Assembly: GCA_030407085.1 (NCBI GenBank)
Contig: CM059582.1
Span: 51,411,001-51,475,000 of the forward strand
Length of the DNA: 64,000 nucleotides
DNA from: Trichopria drosophilae
Lineage: Eukaryota > Arthropoda > Insecta > Hymenoptera > Diapriidae
Reading direction: 5' to 3'
Shown here in pieces: positions 1 to 13,293 of the stretch. The number at the start of each line of letters is the position of its first letter. The stretch's first letter is position 1. The notes below the pieces were generated by a model, which saw nothing but the letters and a program-made list of their open reading frames with translations, searched no databases and was not told the origin of the DNA. A program made the position numbers and the translations under genes.

Positions 1-273
1 ATGATTGACTTGGAAATGTGCTTAATAAATAATCCGGGGGTCAAACTGAATTGACCTTCAAGTGGCCTACAAAGTTAACCTTGTATTGTTAGTCAAACAT
101 TTTTGACCTTGAAATGACCTTCCAGAGAGACCTCAAGGACGGCGACCTAGATAGTTTGTCTGTATTTTGAAATGTCTAGCTCTTGAATGCCTGTTTTTTT
201 AAATGTCTGGTTTTTGAATGTATATATTTTGAAGTGTCTGTTATGTGATTTGTCTGGTTTTTGAGGTGCACCC
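1..273 (-). mobile_element. GGGTGC-family element A, cut by window start
   Basis: The sequence from 1 to GGTGCACCC (ending 273) is homologous, in reverse orientation, to the complete copy at 7608-7910. Shared blocks are CTTAATAAATAATCCGG, GACCTTCAAG…, GACCTTCC…ACCTCAAGGA and the terminal run of TGTCTGGTTTTTGA units. It carries no coding capacity. The other end lies outside the window. Confidence 0.75.
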
Positions 274-1477
274 GATTAATCGATCACAGTGACAATATCG
301 TTAGGTTTAGCTATATTCCGCATTTAATGTAGAGATAAGAAGTTCTTCTACGATTCAATCATGCAGATAGAACTTGATTAAGTTCTCAAATTACATTATA
401 ATGGGACTTCTGTTATTTTTGAAATAAATTTATGCTTAACATGGAATGTACACATGTTTTTAAAATTTAATGTGCAATGTTTAGAATAAATTTTCTCTTG
501 AATGTTGATACATAAACATTTTTTAAACTTGTAAACGCATTTTTCTAAGCGACACTTTAACTTGAACAAATTTGTTATCGTTTTGGGTTGAAAGGAGTAA
601 AAGACACCCATTACCTTCCGCTTTTTCTCGCGAGCGTTGTAAAGGATATCTGGAATTTATGGTGGTCTAGCATAAAATAGACAGAGAAATACGAGTGCCG
701 CAAGTACTCCGTCGTAATTCCTTGGATGATCCTGAAGTGGACAGGGGGTAGAAGTAGGAACGTATTTATGGCGACCGTAAAACTTGCGCGTTAATTGAAT
801 GTTCGAAAGCGACCTCGATCCATCGGTATCGAAGTTACTGGCACGAAGGATTGAGTCGAAGGTCGTAAGATTTCCCGTAGGTTCGACATCCCGAAATTTT
901 CGGATCGTCGGTCCTTTACCACAGTCTATCATTTATGCTACCCCTGAGACCTCGATCAACACGTTCTTTCCGAAACAGGTAAGATAAAGTAAGTACGGCG
1001 GCGAAACATGAAATTAAAGTCAAGTTTTTGATTTTTTGAGGTCTTGCAGTAGAAATTTTATTTGCGCTTGAAAATAGCCAATGGTATTATTTTTTGAGAT
1101 ATGTTAAATCTTAAATTAAGATCTTACGTTATCATACTATTATTGAATTCGGAAAGTTACTAAATTAAAACATGTAACTTTTTTTAAAACTAAAAAAATC
1201 TGTCAAGAGAATTTTCTTAAATTCAAGTTCTATTTTTAGGTATCCTCCGAATTTTCTAACGTCGACGATAATGTATAGATGATAAGAGCACCTAATTACT
1301 CCACTTTTCAACTAAATTAATAAATCTCCACGGTACCATTTCAGTTATTACAAGCATTTTTCATGCACTGATCTACCATATTTGTTTTGCCATTTTTTAT
1401 ATTTTTATTCATCAGTTCTTATTTGCATTTTTAATATAAAAACCTCAGGAATGTGTTTCCACTTAATCCTTTCCTGA
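274..1477. other. non-coding, no clear element
   Basis: AT-rich apart from a slightly GC-richer patch at about 610-1000. Frames on both strands there are short and overlap each other, as expected by chance. Confidence 0.6.
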
Positions 1478-1989
1478 AATTCGGTACTCGGGGAATTTCG
1501 CGGTCGTTGTTGACGAAGTTGAAGTCAGATTTTAAAAATTCAAAATTGCGGATCCATTATGGCGGATGACTTCTGCGAAAACATCAGATTTTCTTGATAA
1601 CGGGGTTTACTAAGGGGTTACTCGGGGGACTTCGAATTTGAATATGAAATGAGTCTTTAGAATTTTGCAAAATTAAAAATGTAGAGAATCTGAAGAGTTT
1701 GTACAAAATTCGTCCAACATATTGGATCCACCATTTTGAAGTTTTGATATCTGATACCCCAATCGTAATCAGCGATCCCAAAAACTCTCGAGTGATCAGT
1801 TTCAACTGAATCTAATACATTTTTTTTTTATTAGTACCGATTATTATAAATAATTATAATTGAACCACGTTGTAATTTATTCTTTTATTTCACGTTGTGG
1901 AGTACCTAAAAAATGTGCTTGTTCTTTTCTTCCATTTTATAAAAATTAAATCAAATTTTGCAAGTAGGACATAGACACGAAAGGGTTAA
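1478..1989. mobile_element. decayed relative of the 11290 piggyBac-like element
   Basis: Recognisable blocks are GAAATTCGGTACTCGGGG, GAAGTCAGATTTTAAAAATTCAAAATTGCGGATCC, then the inverted CATATTGGATCCACCATTTTGAA and AATCAGCGATCCCAAAAACTC. The sequence then resembles the right flank of the 11290 copy and ends in AAAGGGTTAA (TTAA at 1986-1989). I cannot place the left end, which may lie anywhere between about 1100 and 1478. Confidence 0.5.
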
Positions 1990-4900
1990 ATGACAGTTCA
2001 ACTCCGCTTAGGTTTGCCAGATCTATCATTTCCATTTTTCAATTTGTTAACTCAAGATCGAAATTAACGATCACAAAAATGGCAGGAAGGTAAAATATAT
2101 GTTCCATATTATACGACATAATATTTAAATGATTTTGAGGGTTGTCTTCTTAATTAATGTTATTTTTAAAAAATGTTATTTTAACTAAAGATTCGTAATT
2201 AAATGAAGAAAATCCATTTTATTTAAGCCGTAAAACAATCATTTTACACAAAAGGGAAGCTTGCGTGAAATCTGATGCAAATGTAGAAAATCACAATCTC
2301 GAACGTAAGGAAAGTAATAAAATTTAATGAATCACGTACCACCGAAAGCGGCAAAATGCAAATATTAATTATTTTAGCATCCTATCGGGGTTAAACGAGG
2401 AAAGCAAAACAATAAGAGAATTTCCATGGTTATACTCGAAAGTAGGAAGCAGAAAGTTCCTGTCGTTGCCTCTCTTGGAGGGGTGGTTTTCTCAATTTTA
2501 CTAAATGGCACATCGCGTGACGAGAAGCGCGTGTACTCCATTCCATTACGAGATCCTCTTGTTTCTTCAAAGTAGCCTCATTTTTAATTCGGAGTTGATT
2601 TCATTCTAATTTTTGCCAATATCTTTTTACATCGATATACATCCAGCAAGTGCTTTCAAATTCTAATGTGTATAATCAGTTATTACGTCTTTTAATTAAT
2701 GCCCAAGTAACTAAGTGCTAGTAATTATGATCTTTTACATCAAGATCTTTTTTTAATTAAACTTGACTATTTACCAAGTGGTGATCGGTTTACAACTTTT
2801 GTGCAATAAATGGATTCCTTTAAGGTAACCTAAATATTGTTATTCTTATTTAAAGCAAAAATTCTTTCAAGAAATAAAACACTTATTTATGATAATATTT
2901 TTAATTGAACCATCAAAATTGTTAAATCTATAAGCATTAATGAAACGTAGTTGTTGTTGATTTTCGAGCTTCATTAATAACACAAAAATGTACGTAATGG
3001 TCAACATTGTTTAAAAAAATAATTCCAAATTTATCAATCACATCATGCATTGATTGAAAGTAGATGGTGTTTTCACGTCTTAATCCAACCTAACCTTTGA
3101 AAAGACAAAAGTTACTTTTATCATCATTTTTTCTAAGAAATTATTGTAAATTCTAAACCTTCAAGTGCTTAAATAATATTTGTATTATTGTAAGAATGAG
3201 CGTTGTACGTGGCACAAATGACACTTTTATTTTAATGGTACATAACGATTAATCGAATTGTCAGAAAAAAGTCACTCTTGTCTCCAAAGCCGGATAAGTC
3301 CATTAATTTAGGGAAGGAAACTACCCATTTCTCTTCTAGGAGATCGAAAAACGAGCATCTGTGTATTCTGACATTAATTACTCAAACAATTCGTAATTCG
3401 AGAATAAATTGCGGATAGAACTGAAAAATCATGATTATTTATTTTCCTCCAGATATACGTTTCAAACACAAATACGATAATCGGTATGGCGGTTGATAAA
3501 AATGAGCAGGGTCGAGCATTTGTCAAAAGGCGTTAAAAGGCTTCTCTAGTATTCGACTTTTGTCATCGGAGAAACCGCATGTGGGGCTAAACAGTCGCAC
3601 CCACCGGAAAATTAGTCGTTAAGTGCTATGTGCATCCGGCGCTATGATACGCAAGAGGCCACGTGGCATCTCACTTTCTGTGTGAACGTTAGGATCATAT
3701 TATCTCTGATATAACAGCAATTTTCTTGTTATGAGATTTCAAACGATGTACAAGGATATAATGGCTTGTAATCTCAACATTTTATAAATTAGAAAGATAT
3801 TAACTAATTGCCGGATAAGTATGTTCAGGAGGTATATAAATATGCTTAGCAACTGACAAATAACATCGAAATCATTACCTCGTTATTTATTTTCACGGCA
3901 TTCTTGTTGTTTTAATAGAAACCTGATCTCCCGATTAGGTCTAAGTTTGAATGAACGAGACACCAGATTTTCTAGTGACAGGTGATAAATAGTTGATTCA
4001 CTATGTGCTGCAGAGTAATCACTGCTAGATTGGATGTAACTACATATAGACAAATCTCCACTCGAGCAGTCGCATTCGAAGCGATCAGATGATTTCTCCG
4101 CGTCGTTAATCCGTGATTAATGACCGTTCATGTTCTTATATTTAGTTAAGTCAAATATATCCAGTAGAAACGAAAGTTATCATTTTTGCGGTATTTCTTT
4201 TATTACTGCTGGAGTAATTATCAATTTACTGACGAATAATTACATAGAAGTTTTTTGACAATGAAGAGACAGTTTCGGAATTCTTCGGAGTTTTAAACTG
4301 AACCTTATCAGTAATTGCACTAGAAAAAATTACGAAATCCCATCTTGAGAGTCGTTACCAGAAGCATGTAATGATAAAGCTGTTCCCTCCGATGCTTTCA
4401 CATGGTGTCGCTGATCACAGTTGACGACAAATTAAGTAATAACTGAAAAACGATCATAAATAACGCGAAGAATATCACGGCTGTTACATTCAGCAGCCGC
4501 AGGAGAGATAAGTGTTTTTTATTCGCTAACGGGCCGCTGGTGATATAGACCGACACGACAGAACCGCAGATTCGAACCAGTCGTCCAGATGCTGTCTCCA
4601 AATCTCCCGCCAATAATCGAGATAACGGCGACGTCGTAAACTACGCGATCCTAGTACGCATATAACGACGAGTCTACGTCGCTGGTCGGAGTGCCTCATA
4701 ACTAACTCAATCCCTAGCTCTCTAATTAAATATCTATCGTTTAATTAAGAATGATTTACCGACTGAAGGTTGTTGGCAGGCACGGCACACCGCTTCCACC
4801 GACCAATCAATGCAGGAATTATCCTCATTAGGTCGATCCACGGTCTGGCTAGGTTCATTTCTGCGCTGGGTTCCGAAGTCTTGTTTGCGGAAACTGGAGT

Positions 4901-7599
4901 AACAGAGAGAGAGCAGACCGAAAAGTGGGGACAGAGAGCGGAAAGTGGCCAGAAAGAGAGAAGATAGTAACCGAGAGCTATTAGACCCAGGAGCAGGTTG
5001 CGTATAGACCGAAGAAAAACTGGAAACGCGGACGAGGTCGGGGGATCCCCGCCAGTACCCCGAGACTCTCCCCCTCTATTTGTCTCTCTCTTTCTATGGT
5101 TAAGTTAGGATCGATGATCTTCTCTTTTCATCGTTTCTTCATGTCGCATTACGTTGGACGAAATCGAGCAAAAAGACACAGAGTGACAACTTAGCGAGCC
5201 TTGGCTCACTTCACTGTCTAACGTCAGTTGGGCCACACGCAGTCCGTTTTGATATTGACGTGTCGCAGTTTACGACGGATATGCCTTCCGAGGATTCAAC
5301 TTATGTTTTCAGCGTTGGCAGATAGTTTTCGAAATAGGAAACAGTAGTTATTTGCAAAAAGAACGTTGCCGTTCCTGCGGCCATTCTAACGGCAGGAGTT
5401 TTTGTTAGGTTAGCCTACACCAAAAACCAAGGAAATAAACAGCTGGTTCTTTCATGTGTAAGAAACATGTATTTGATTCAAATGTTCTTCATCTTGTTTC
5501 CATGGTAATAATACTTAAGAAGAAATACTAAATATTAACCGGATTAAAACAAAAATAACTAAACGTGTCAAAGCAGATGACTCGTATTCTTGGCCTTCTG
5601 CACATCGATTCCGAGATTCCACCGAATCTGGTTGATGGATGTACCGACAGACTGGAGTGCTACGAACTGACAGTCAGATGGCTACATAAAAATATACATA
5701 AGAGTTCGCCTAATACTGCCATATGTCGCACATGGAGCCACGAAAAGATCGAGCGTTTGCGTTTTGAGCGTCAGTCGCCTCAGGCGAATCGTAGATAGAT
5801 GTTCGCATTATCCGTCTCTAAATTTGCTTTTTCTATCTCTCTTCGGCTCGTCTACATTTCTCTTCTTTTCTTCGCTATTCCCTCCCCTTCATTCCGTAAC
5901 TTTGTAGCATCGAAGAGAAGAACCTGCGACGATGAAGTCAGATTTACATACGGAAACGTGCACCTGCGCAAATTTGGTCGACCCGTGAAAAAGAAAGATG
6001 ATAGAATAAGAATTCCATTTTATAGTATTATGGCAATAGGAATTCTCAATAAAATATTGTTACGCAAAAATATTTACAATAAACAGTGGCTAGTATAGTT
6101 AGTTAAGAATGTGTCTTAATGTCAGGATAGGACGTGATGTATGATTACTAGCAGCGTTAGCAATGATGTGAAGCTCTTGTAGTTTCCTTATTGGAAAAGT
6201 ACCTGATGAACTTGATGAACTAAACATCACGTGAACTTTACTAATCTACTGGTTCCATTCATTATATGTTAATAAAACGTTATGTCTTCTTCAGTTATGT
6301 TGTATGGTGTTGACACGATGGTTTCATGAAAGAATGTAATGAGTTGTTGGAAATCCTGCTAACCAACATATCCCATCAAATTTGACATAACAAATTTCGA
6401 TTACCAAAGAAGTTTGTTCCAAAAAAATGACCTAATCAATAACCCGCGGTGCTGTCAGGGAAATTCGAAAGGTTACCAGATGGGAATTCGGTAACGTTTA
6501 TCCTTTTAAGTCCGACGGACATTCGCGGTGTACATAAGGGTGCAAGTAGGTTGCGGAGGGGTTGGCAGTCCGGAATGTCCTGTAATTGATAGTGGCACAT
6601 TGGGCTCGATGAGCCGTAGGAAAATAATAAGCCTGCTCGTACTAGCCCGGTAGTACGCGGTATTATTGGCTCTCGTGGGGTGTTACTGGCTTCGTCGCGT
6701 AGCTGGGGTGAGTATGGTCCAGAACATGAGCGAAAGAGACAGCAGTGAAGAAAACGCATTCTCGTAGGGGAGAAAGAGAAATGAACGAACAGAAAGAAGA
6801 AACGAAGCGAACGACCGCATGATAAGGACAGAAATCTCCAAAAGCGAGATGGAGTCCATATAGGAGAGAGACGGAAGGCGGGTTGGTACTTCGACACAAT
6901 GTATGCACCCTCGTGTGCAACCATAGTGTTCGGATATCTCGGTCTTAGGGTGTGTCGGACTGTATATTCTCGCGACTATCCGCATCTCGGCTCGATATAC
7001 TGGCACAGCCATACGACCCCGGCAAAATTATCACTTCGAGACGCGTTGTCTTGATCTCGTGCTACTGTCGCGGAGTCTCGGTCTTAAACATTTTCGAATA
7101 GGATAAGGTATGATCGTTGATTTAATTTAACTTTTCATACATTCTTAGTTAATTTGTCTAGTATTACTTTAAACATTCTATGTGATGTTGTTATATTTAT
7201 GATTGGTGCATCGTTGTACTGTTTTGACATTTTCATCATCACCAACATTGTATATATATATGGGTACTTCCACGTCAGATAAAGTTTTAAATACAGTAGT
7301 TTTAGTTACGTAAAAAGACAATTCCTGTTCAGTGATATCAGTATACGGAGAAACATTTTCTTGGTAATTTTGCCGTTCCAGATGGTAATTTTGGGCAGAC
7401 TTGTAGAACGCGAAAAAATGGCCATTCTTCCTAACAAATATGACTATAAATTAGTAGAACTTTAACCATGGAGATAGCAAAATTTCAAACAATCTAGGGA
7501 TTTGTATCAGAAATAAAGGCCATTTTCTCCATTCTTCAAGTCTGAAAATTCTCCAAGAAAATTTTCCTGCGTGAACCAGACAGACTTAAGCGAAATGTT
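1990..7599. other. non-coding; GC- and GA-rich islands at 4.4-5.3 and 5.6-7.1 kb
   Basis: The first 2.4 kb is AT-rich with nothing supportable. From about 4400 the base composition rises: an AGAGAGAGAG tract and GA-rich run at about 4900-4970, TCTCTCTCTTTCT at about 5083-5095, and a long purine-rich run at 6720-6880. Several short frames overlap on both strands, none with protein-like content or paired splice sites. GAGA-type runs in such islands suggest promoter or enhancer DNA; this is inference. Confidence 0.45.
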
Positions 7600-7607
7600 T
7601 TAATGAC

Positions 7608-7910
7608 GGGTGCACCTTGAAAACCCGACAAATCATAAAACAGATACTTCAAAAACCAGACATTTCAAAATGCATCCTTGAGGTCTCACAGGAAGGTCAT
7701 TTCATGGTAAAAAATTCTTGACCAAGGAATTAATTTTGTAGGTCACTTAAAGGTCAAATCAGTTTGACCTCCGGATTATTTATTAAGCCCATTTAGAATT
7801 GAATCCTTAATTACATTTACACAACATGTAAATTTTAAAATATCTGGTTTTTGAATGTCGGGTTTCTGAAGTGTTTGTTTTGTGATTTCTCTGGTTTTTA
7901 AGGTGCACCC
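7608..7910 (+). mobile_element. GGGTGC-family element A, complete 303-bp copy
   Basis: It starts GGGTGCACCTTGAAAACC and ends GGTTTTTAAGGTGCACCC, so the ends form terminal inverted repeats of about 60 bp. The ends are built from degenerate AAAACCGACA/AAAAACCAGACA units. It is flanked by TTAATGAC (7600-7607) and TTAATGCC (7911-7918), an 8-bp target duplication with one change. An 8-bp duplication is typical of hAT elements among others, but the GGGTGC terminus does not let me assign a superfamily. It is non-autonomous. The interior has several AGGTCA-type half sites. Confidence 0.75.
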
Positions 7911-10900
7911 TTAATGCCTTGTCTTTTGCATAAATTGAGCACAACGCAACGTACCGAGCAATGCTTTGAATATTTCGAATCGTTCTTTTAAGGTAGGTGG
8001 AAAATGTTCATGTCTTTATGTGGTGAGCTTTACAGTATTTTGTTTTTAAAATTGAAGTTATATAGAATTAATATTTAATTAGTTGAGTTTCTTGTGGGAT
8101 GTTGTGGTGTTTCTTCCACAGATCACACGGAAAATGATCAAACGTAACGCAGTAGTTTCAGGGTCATTGAATTTTGAATTGAGACCAGGGTCGACAAATG
8201 GATCTAAATAAATTATTTATACGACTAAAAATACTAAGTATAGATGTCGTCTTGATTTTAAAGGCGAAAAATAGTTCATGATTTCACACATAATGGATCT
8301 GTTATGTGGATCATTATCCACATATCAGATGAATATACTAATTTTCTATTCGTATATAATATTTCGTGCCAAAAATATTATTTTGGATGTGGCTTTGGTG
8401 TATACACATAGTAATAACCCCATAGGTGAGTAACAGTTGTCTATTTATGTACTTTGTAGTTAAACAACATTCTACCTTTTTATTTACATGAGTTGAGGTT
8501 GCATAAAGTGTATTAATAAGAAGACGATACGAAGTGACGATTCTCAAATATTTCCATTATGATCATATTGATTGTAAAATATCATATGTGGTTTCTTTTT
8601 TTACATTATTTTTCACATTTTGAGGCACGATATTTCATTTTTTGTTCTCTTACCTACCTTTGGGAGCGAGAAATGTAATTTTTAAACAAAATTTTCAAGT
8701 CATTTTTCTGTGTTCTCAGATTGGTCAATATTTTCATTTTAGCAGTTTAATAATCACTATTTATATATTTATTCTAAAAGTTTATTTTTTGGACTTATTT
8801 ATAAAAAATGAATTGTTCCTTTTTTGTGTAGTTATAATGAGATGTCGTACCTGTGAGTCCAAATGATACTATGTGGTGAAGCGGCGACATTTTTTCCGGG
8901 ATGTCTCTATTCCGAGATTATTTTTTAATTTAGAATTCCGTTTTAATGAATGCATTGAGTAACTAAAGACGAAGTTAAAATATGTGATCCCGATATAATA
9001 CGAGTATTCAAAGCTTCCGAAGATGCAATTTCTTTTTTTACTGTTGTTGGAATCTTTGAAATAACTGAAGAGGTTCATTCCACCAATGTGGAAATGTTAT
9101 TTTTATTAAAATGAACAATAATAACTTAAAAGTTTATGACTTGCATTTAATTTTATGACAGTCGTTTTAGAGACCTCTCAAAATAGGGATTCATCCCGAT
9201 ATCGCCACTTCGCCCCGTGTTTTTTAAGATTTTTAAATTTGCCATAGATGGCCACCTGGAAAACATATACCGTAAGTAACATGAATGAAAATATTGACTA
9301 TGAAATTACCTATGAAATGATACTTTGCATCATCCTAAATATGAAATTCAAGGAGAGATATGATACACGGAAAAAATCCTCGACGCTTCGCCCCACCTTC
9401 CCCTATTTAATATTTTGCAAACCACACGTCTCACAGGCTATCTAAAGGAGCAAGTAGAGACAGAAAGACAAAATAAAAGAGTTATTCGGATGAAGAAAAC
9501 GTCACTTCAAAGTCAAAGGGCGAGTTGAAATCTCAGACAAATCATAGTTAAGAACTGCTTGTAATCCGAGAAGCCTTTTCATCTCTAATCATATTGACAG
9601 TCCATGGTTAAATAGTGACCATTCGTCAATTCACATAGAAAGAAAGGTGGGTCAATCCCTGACACAGTTAGGATGTCGTTGCATTTCGGGTCCGATGGTA
9701 CAAAATCTCATTTTTGCAGTAAGAGATGCACAGGTCGTAAAATCATAATCGAATCTCAGCCAGTTACAATGGAACGCCGACGTCGTTTCGCGCGAAGGGC
9801 CGCTCCACGTAGTACCCGGGCAGCATAGTCCGATTAGATTAGGGTGGATTAGCCAATCAAAAACTACAATACTGCGCGACCCCTCGCGCAGTGACATTTG
9901 ATGCTGCAGGCACTCTATTAGATTTGCACCGTCGCTAACGCGATACGGAATCGAATGATCCGAACGCCTGTCGGGACGATCAACGTTCGGACGAGCGATA
10001 GCTCCGATTCGCAAAACCGCTTTTTTGGACAATTTCCCTCGCTTTGGAATTTCGCTCGAATCGTGCGAAGCGAATGCCGCGTAACTATCCGCGTCCGTAC
10101 CGCTTTAAAATATCGCTCAAAATAACGAATTTTCGGTGGAAAAATGCCGGACTGACGTGCCGATTCAGTCTACCGAACACCCCGTGGAGGATCAAAATTG
10201 AATTAGTTCCGGCGTTACAGGAATGAAGCTTAGAATTATCAATAATGGTCAGATTTAGTTGCCAACTATAGTTTGTAAATAATGCTAGAATATTCATAAT
10301 TTTAGTATCCGATTTTTATCGAAGTGTTAACCACAATGTCCTACCTCCTTGGATTGTCCTGATTTGGACATCTGGAGTAGCTCCTGCGGTCGTCCGCAAC
10401 TGGGTGTCCTAAATGAATGAGGATGATGTGGACTCCTTCAAGGACTTTCATGATTTTTCAACAATACATCCGATTTTATTAATTAAAACGGTACAACTAA
10501 CTCTACCATTTCATAGGATGTTAACATAAGTAGGATGAAAAGTCGTTTTATCAAATATTAATATCTTCAAATCTATCATACTGTGACAATGGTGATGAAT
10601 TACTACCAGATCATCAGAACATTTAACCTATTGTCCCCAGGACTAGTTAAACGACCGTTTGAAAGACTACTGCAGGGATTAGCATATTCTCGCCGTTCCA
10701 AAAGTGAATCCAGTTTCGTCCGCATTTTTGTCCACTTTACGTAAACGAGATGTCGCGTAAATCCTACCGGAGTGCGTCCTCGAGTGGCGTATCTCATAAC
10801 CTATCGTGTGATAAGAACTTTATTATATGCACGTCCACTCATTTGCGCCGCACCCGAGAAAACGAATGACCGTTGCGTGACAAGTAGCTTCACGCACCTT

Positions 10901-11289
10901 TCAGGCAGTCGCTCTTGATATCAGGACGATACCAACGGGCGTGAAAGAAGCGCGCGAAATTAGAATAGCCGCATCTGCTCGACTTTCCCTGATCCGATAC
11001 GATAACAAAGTCCAACATGTTTCGTAGATAAATTATGAACGAGAACCTAAATAATGGGTACGGCCCATTCAACGATCCTCATTCATTCAGTTGAGTATTT
11101 AAAGCTGACAAAACTGCAAATCTAAATTGATGCTTTGTTTACTTCATTATATTTTAGAGGTAACAATTGGAAAGACAATCTTTATAATTTGTAAACAACT
11201 CTATGGGCAAAAAGATATGCCATTCCCTCTTTTCTCACATTCTTGTACTAAAAAATGGCCTTCTCAATTTAAGTAAAGTGAGTTTACTC
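7911..11289. other. non-coding; islands at 9.65-10.22 and 10.6-11.1 kb
   Basis: AT-rich at 7911-9200. The patch 9650-10220 is GC-richer with a 126-codon minus frame. That frame has no recognisable domain and is overlapped by a plus frame, so I do not call it a gene. 10600-11080 is similar. Both could be regulatory islands. Confidence 0.45.
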
Positions 11290-12155
11290 TTAAACCCTTG
11301 ACTGCCACGAGAATTTCACAAAAAATACCCAAAATACAAAAAAAAAAAATTTGTTAGATTTTACTTTAACTTGGTGTATACGGGTATTTTGGGACGCTGA
11401 TTACAAATCTGAAGTCAGATTTTGAAAATTAAAAATAGCGGATTCAATATGTCGTACAAATTTTCCAAATTCCAATCATTTCGCTTGAAATTTGTTACTC
11501 GGGGGTTTTCGGGGTGGCTGATTTCGAATCTAAAGTCAGATTTTGATGATTCAAAATGGCGGACAAATTCTCTTAATTCCAACTATTTCACTTGATATTT
11601 GTTACTCTGGGGTTTTCGCGACTGCTGATTACGAATTTGAAAATTTTGCAACCATAATGGTTCTATTTTTGGAAAATTGCTCCGCCATATTGTAGCCGTC
11701 ATTTTGAATTTTCAAAATATATCATCAGATTTGTAATCAGCGACCTCGAAAACCCCCGAGTAACAAGTTTCAAGTAGAATGCTTAGGCTTTTCAAAAAAG
11801 TGTCCGCCATATTGGATCCGACATTTTGAATCTCCAAAATCTGACTTTACATTCGAAAACAGCGACTCCGAAAACTCCCAAGTAACAAATTTCAAGCGGC
11901 TTTATAAACTTTTTATTCATAAATTGATTGAACACAATGTCATACTTCAGGACTAAGATTTTGCAAAAATTGTAAAAACTACCATGTTTGTGGATTTATA
12001 TTTTTTTTTTTGACACAACGATTATGAAAATGGACAACGCCGAAATATTCAGTACACCTTAGAGTGCCTAGAAATGGATTTGGTTTTATTTTAGATAAAT
12101 TCCAAAATTTGTTCGAATTGACAAAGATTTTCGTTATTGGCAGTCAAGGGGTTAA
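11290..12155. mobile_element. piggyBac-like non-autonomous element with repeat-built arms
   Basis: TTAA (11290-11293) followed by ACCCTTGACTGCCACGA, and TGGCAGTCAAGGGG followed by TTAA (12152-12155), give the TTAA duplication and CCC-start ends of piggyBac elements. Inside each arm are tandem units of about 110 bp carrying GAAATTTGTTACTCGGGGG, GTCAGATTTTGA and CAAAATGGCGGA. They are direct on the left (11390-11660) and inverted on the right (11690-11900). No transposase frame. Confidence 0.75.
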
Positions 12156-12746
12156 CATAATTGAAATTCAACATCGACACAGTAAATGAACAAATTTGCA
12201 TATGAATTTCATATGTTTATTATTTTGTTGAGATTCGATGAATCTCGTTTGAAGAATCGTTTTTGTGGTATTTCGCTATTCATATCAGATTTTTTTATCA
12301 TATGGCCTTTATTTTTATAATATTACTTTAATATTTTGCAATTTCCCAATAATAAATATAATAGTACAATTTATTAAGTACATTCTTACTCGTTTTCTGT
12401 TAAACAATTCTAGACAAAATTTATCTATTTTTATATTTAGTTCTTATACAAAATTTATTTTTAAATCCACTTGAATAATTTACGAATATTTTATATAAAC
12501 CTTGCTAATTTTAATATAAGCATTGTCGGTTTTCAAATTACAAACATAAGTTTGAATTAAAAAAAAAACAATTGAAAAGTTTGAAATTAATATTTTCTCT
12601 GTTATTATTTTAGTCCAATGCTATTGCCAAAAATATTGATCGTTCGCTTAATTAATTTTTGTCAGCCTGAAACTCCATTTTATGGACAACGTGAAATTTA
12701 GTGGCACACAGTAACATAGGTATAAATCAATTGTATTAAACTTCTA
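12156..12746. other. AT-rich, nothing recognised
   Basis: Very AT-rich with poly-A and poly-T runs. I see no gene, splice pair or repeat end. Confidence 0.6.
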
Positions 12747-13293
12747 CTTATTCAACATTCTCAATACACTTGACATGTATTTATAAATATAGATAAATTT
12801 TGTCCTTCTTGTTTTAAATAAATTTTTCATATTTAACATCGTAAAAGAATAAAATGTTAAAGCTAATTTATTGATTATCTCATTTCTATATAGAAAGTTA
12901 TTGAAAGTTACAAGCCTTCTGTGCTGTAGAATGGAGTCAATGGAGTAGACTTAAATTCCACTATGACATTGATTACGAAATTAAATTTATTAAAAGATAA
13001 CTGTATATCAAAAAACCGTAGCGACTTTTATTAAATATTGTTTTTATTCACCGTTCTTAATACATTCAACATTTTTTTATAATTGTAGATAAATTTTGTC
13101 TTTCTTTTATTAAATAAATTTTGCATATTTAACATCGAAAAAAAAATAAAAATTTTAAAGCTCATTTATTGATTATCTCATTTCTACATAGAAAGTTATT
13201 GAAAGTTACAAGCTTTCTGCGCTGTAGAATGGAATCAATCGAGTAGACTTATATTCCATTATGACATTGATTACCAGATTAAATTTGTTATTG
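12747..13293. repeat. tandem duplication of a 245-bp unit, period about 298 bp
   Basis: The block from CTTATTCAACATTCTCAATACA through GAAAGTTATTGAAAGTTACAAGCCTTCTGTGCTGTAGAATGGAGTCAATGGAGTAGACTT recurs from about 13047, with roughly 85-90% identity by eye. ATTGAAAG markers are at 12900 and 13198. The linker between copies (AAAAGATAACTGTATATCAAAAAACCGTAGC…) reappears at 15010-15066, so the unit probably belongs to a dispersed repeat. AT-rich, non-coding. Confidence 0.7.

Noticed and set aside
4555..4600. tRNA B-box-like sequence (GGTTCGAATCT on the minus strand)
   Set aside because: No A box, D arm or acceptor stem at the right distance.
6436..7012. Cluster of three overlapping minus-strand frames
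   Set aside because: They overlap each other in different frames over a purine-rich tract. None has protein-like content.
9652..10032. 126-codon minus-strand open frame
   Set aside because: No recognisable motif, and AT-poor local composition explains the lack of stops.
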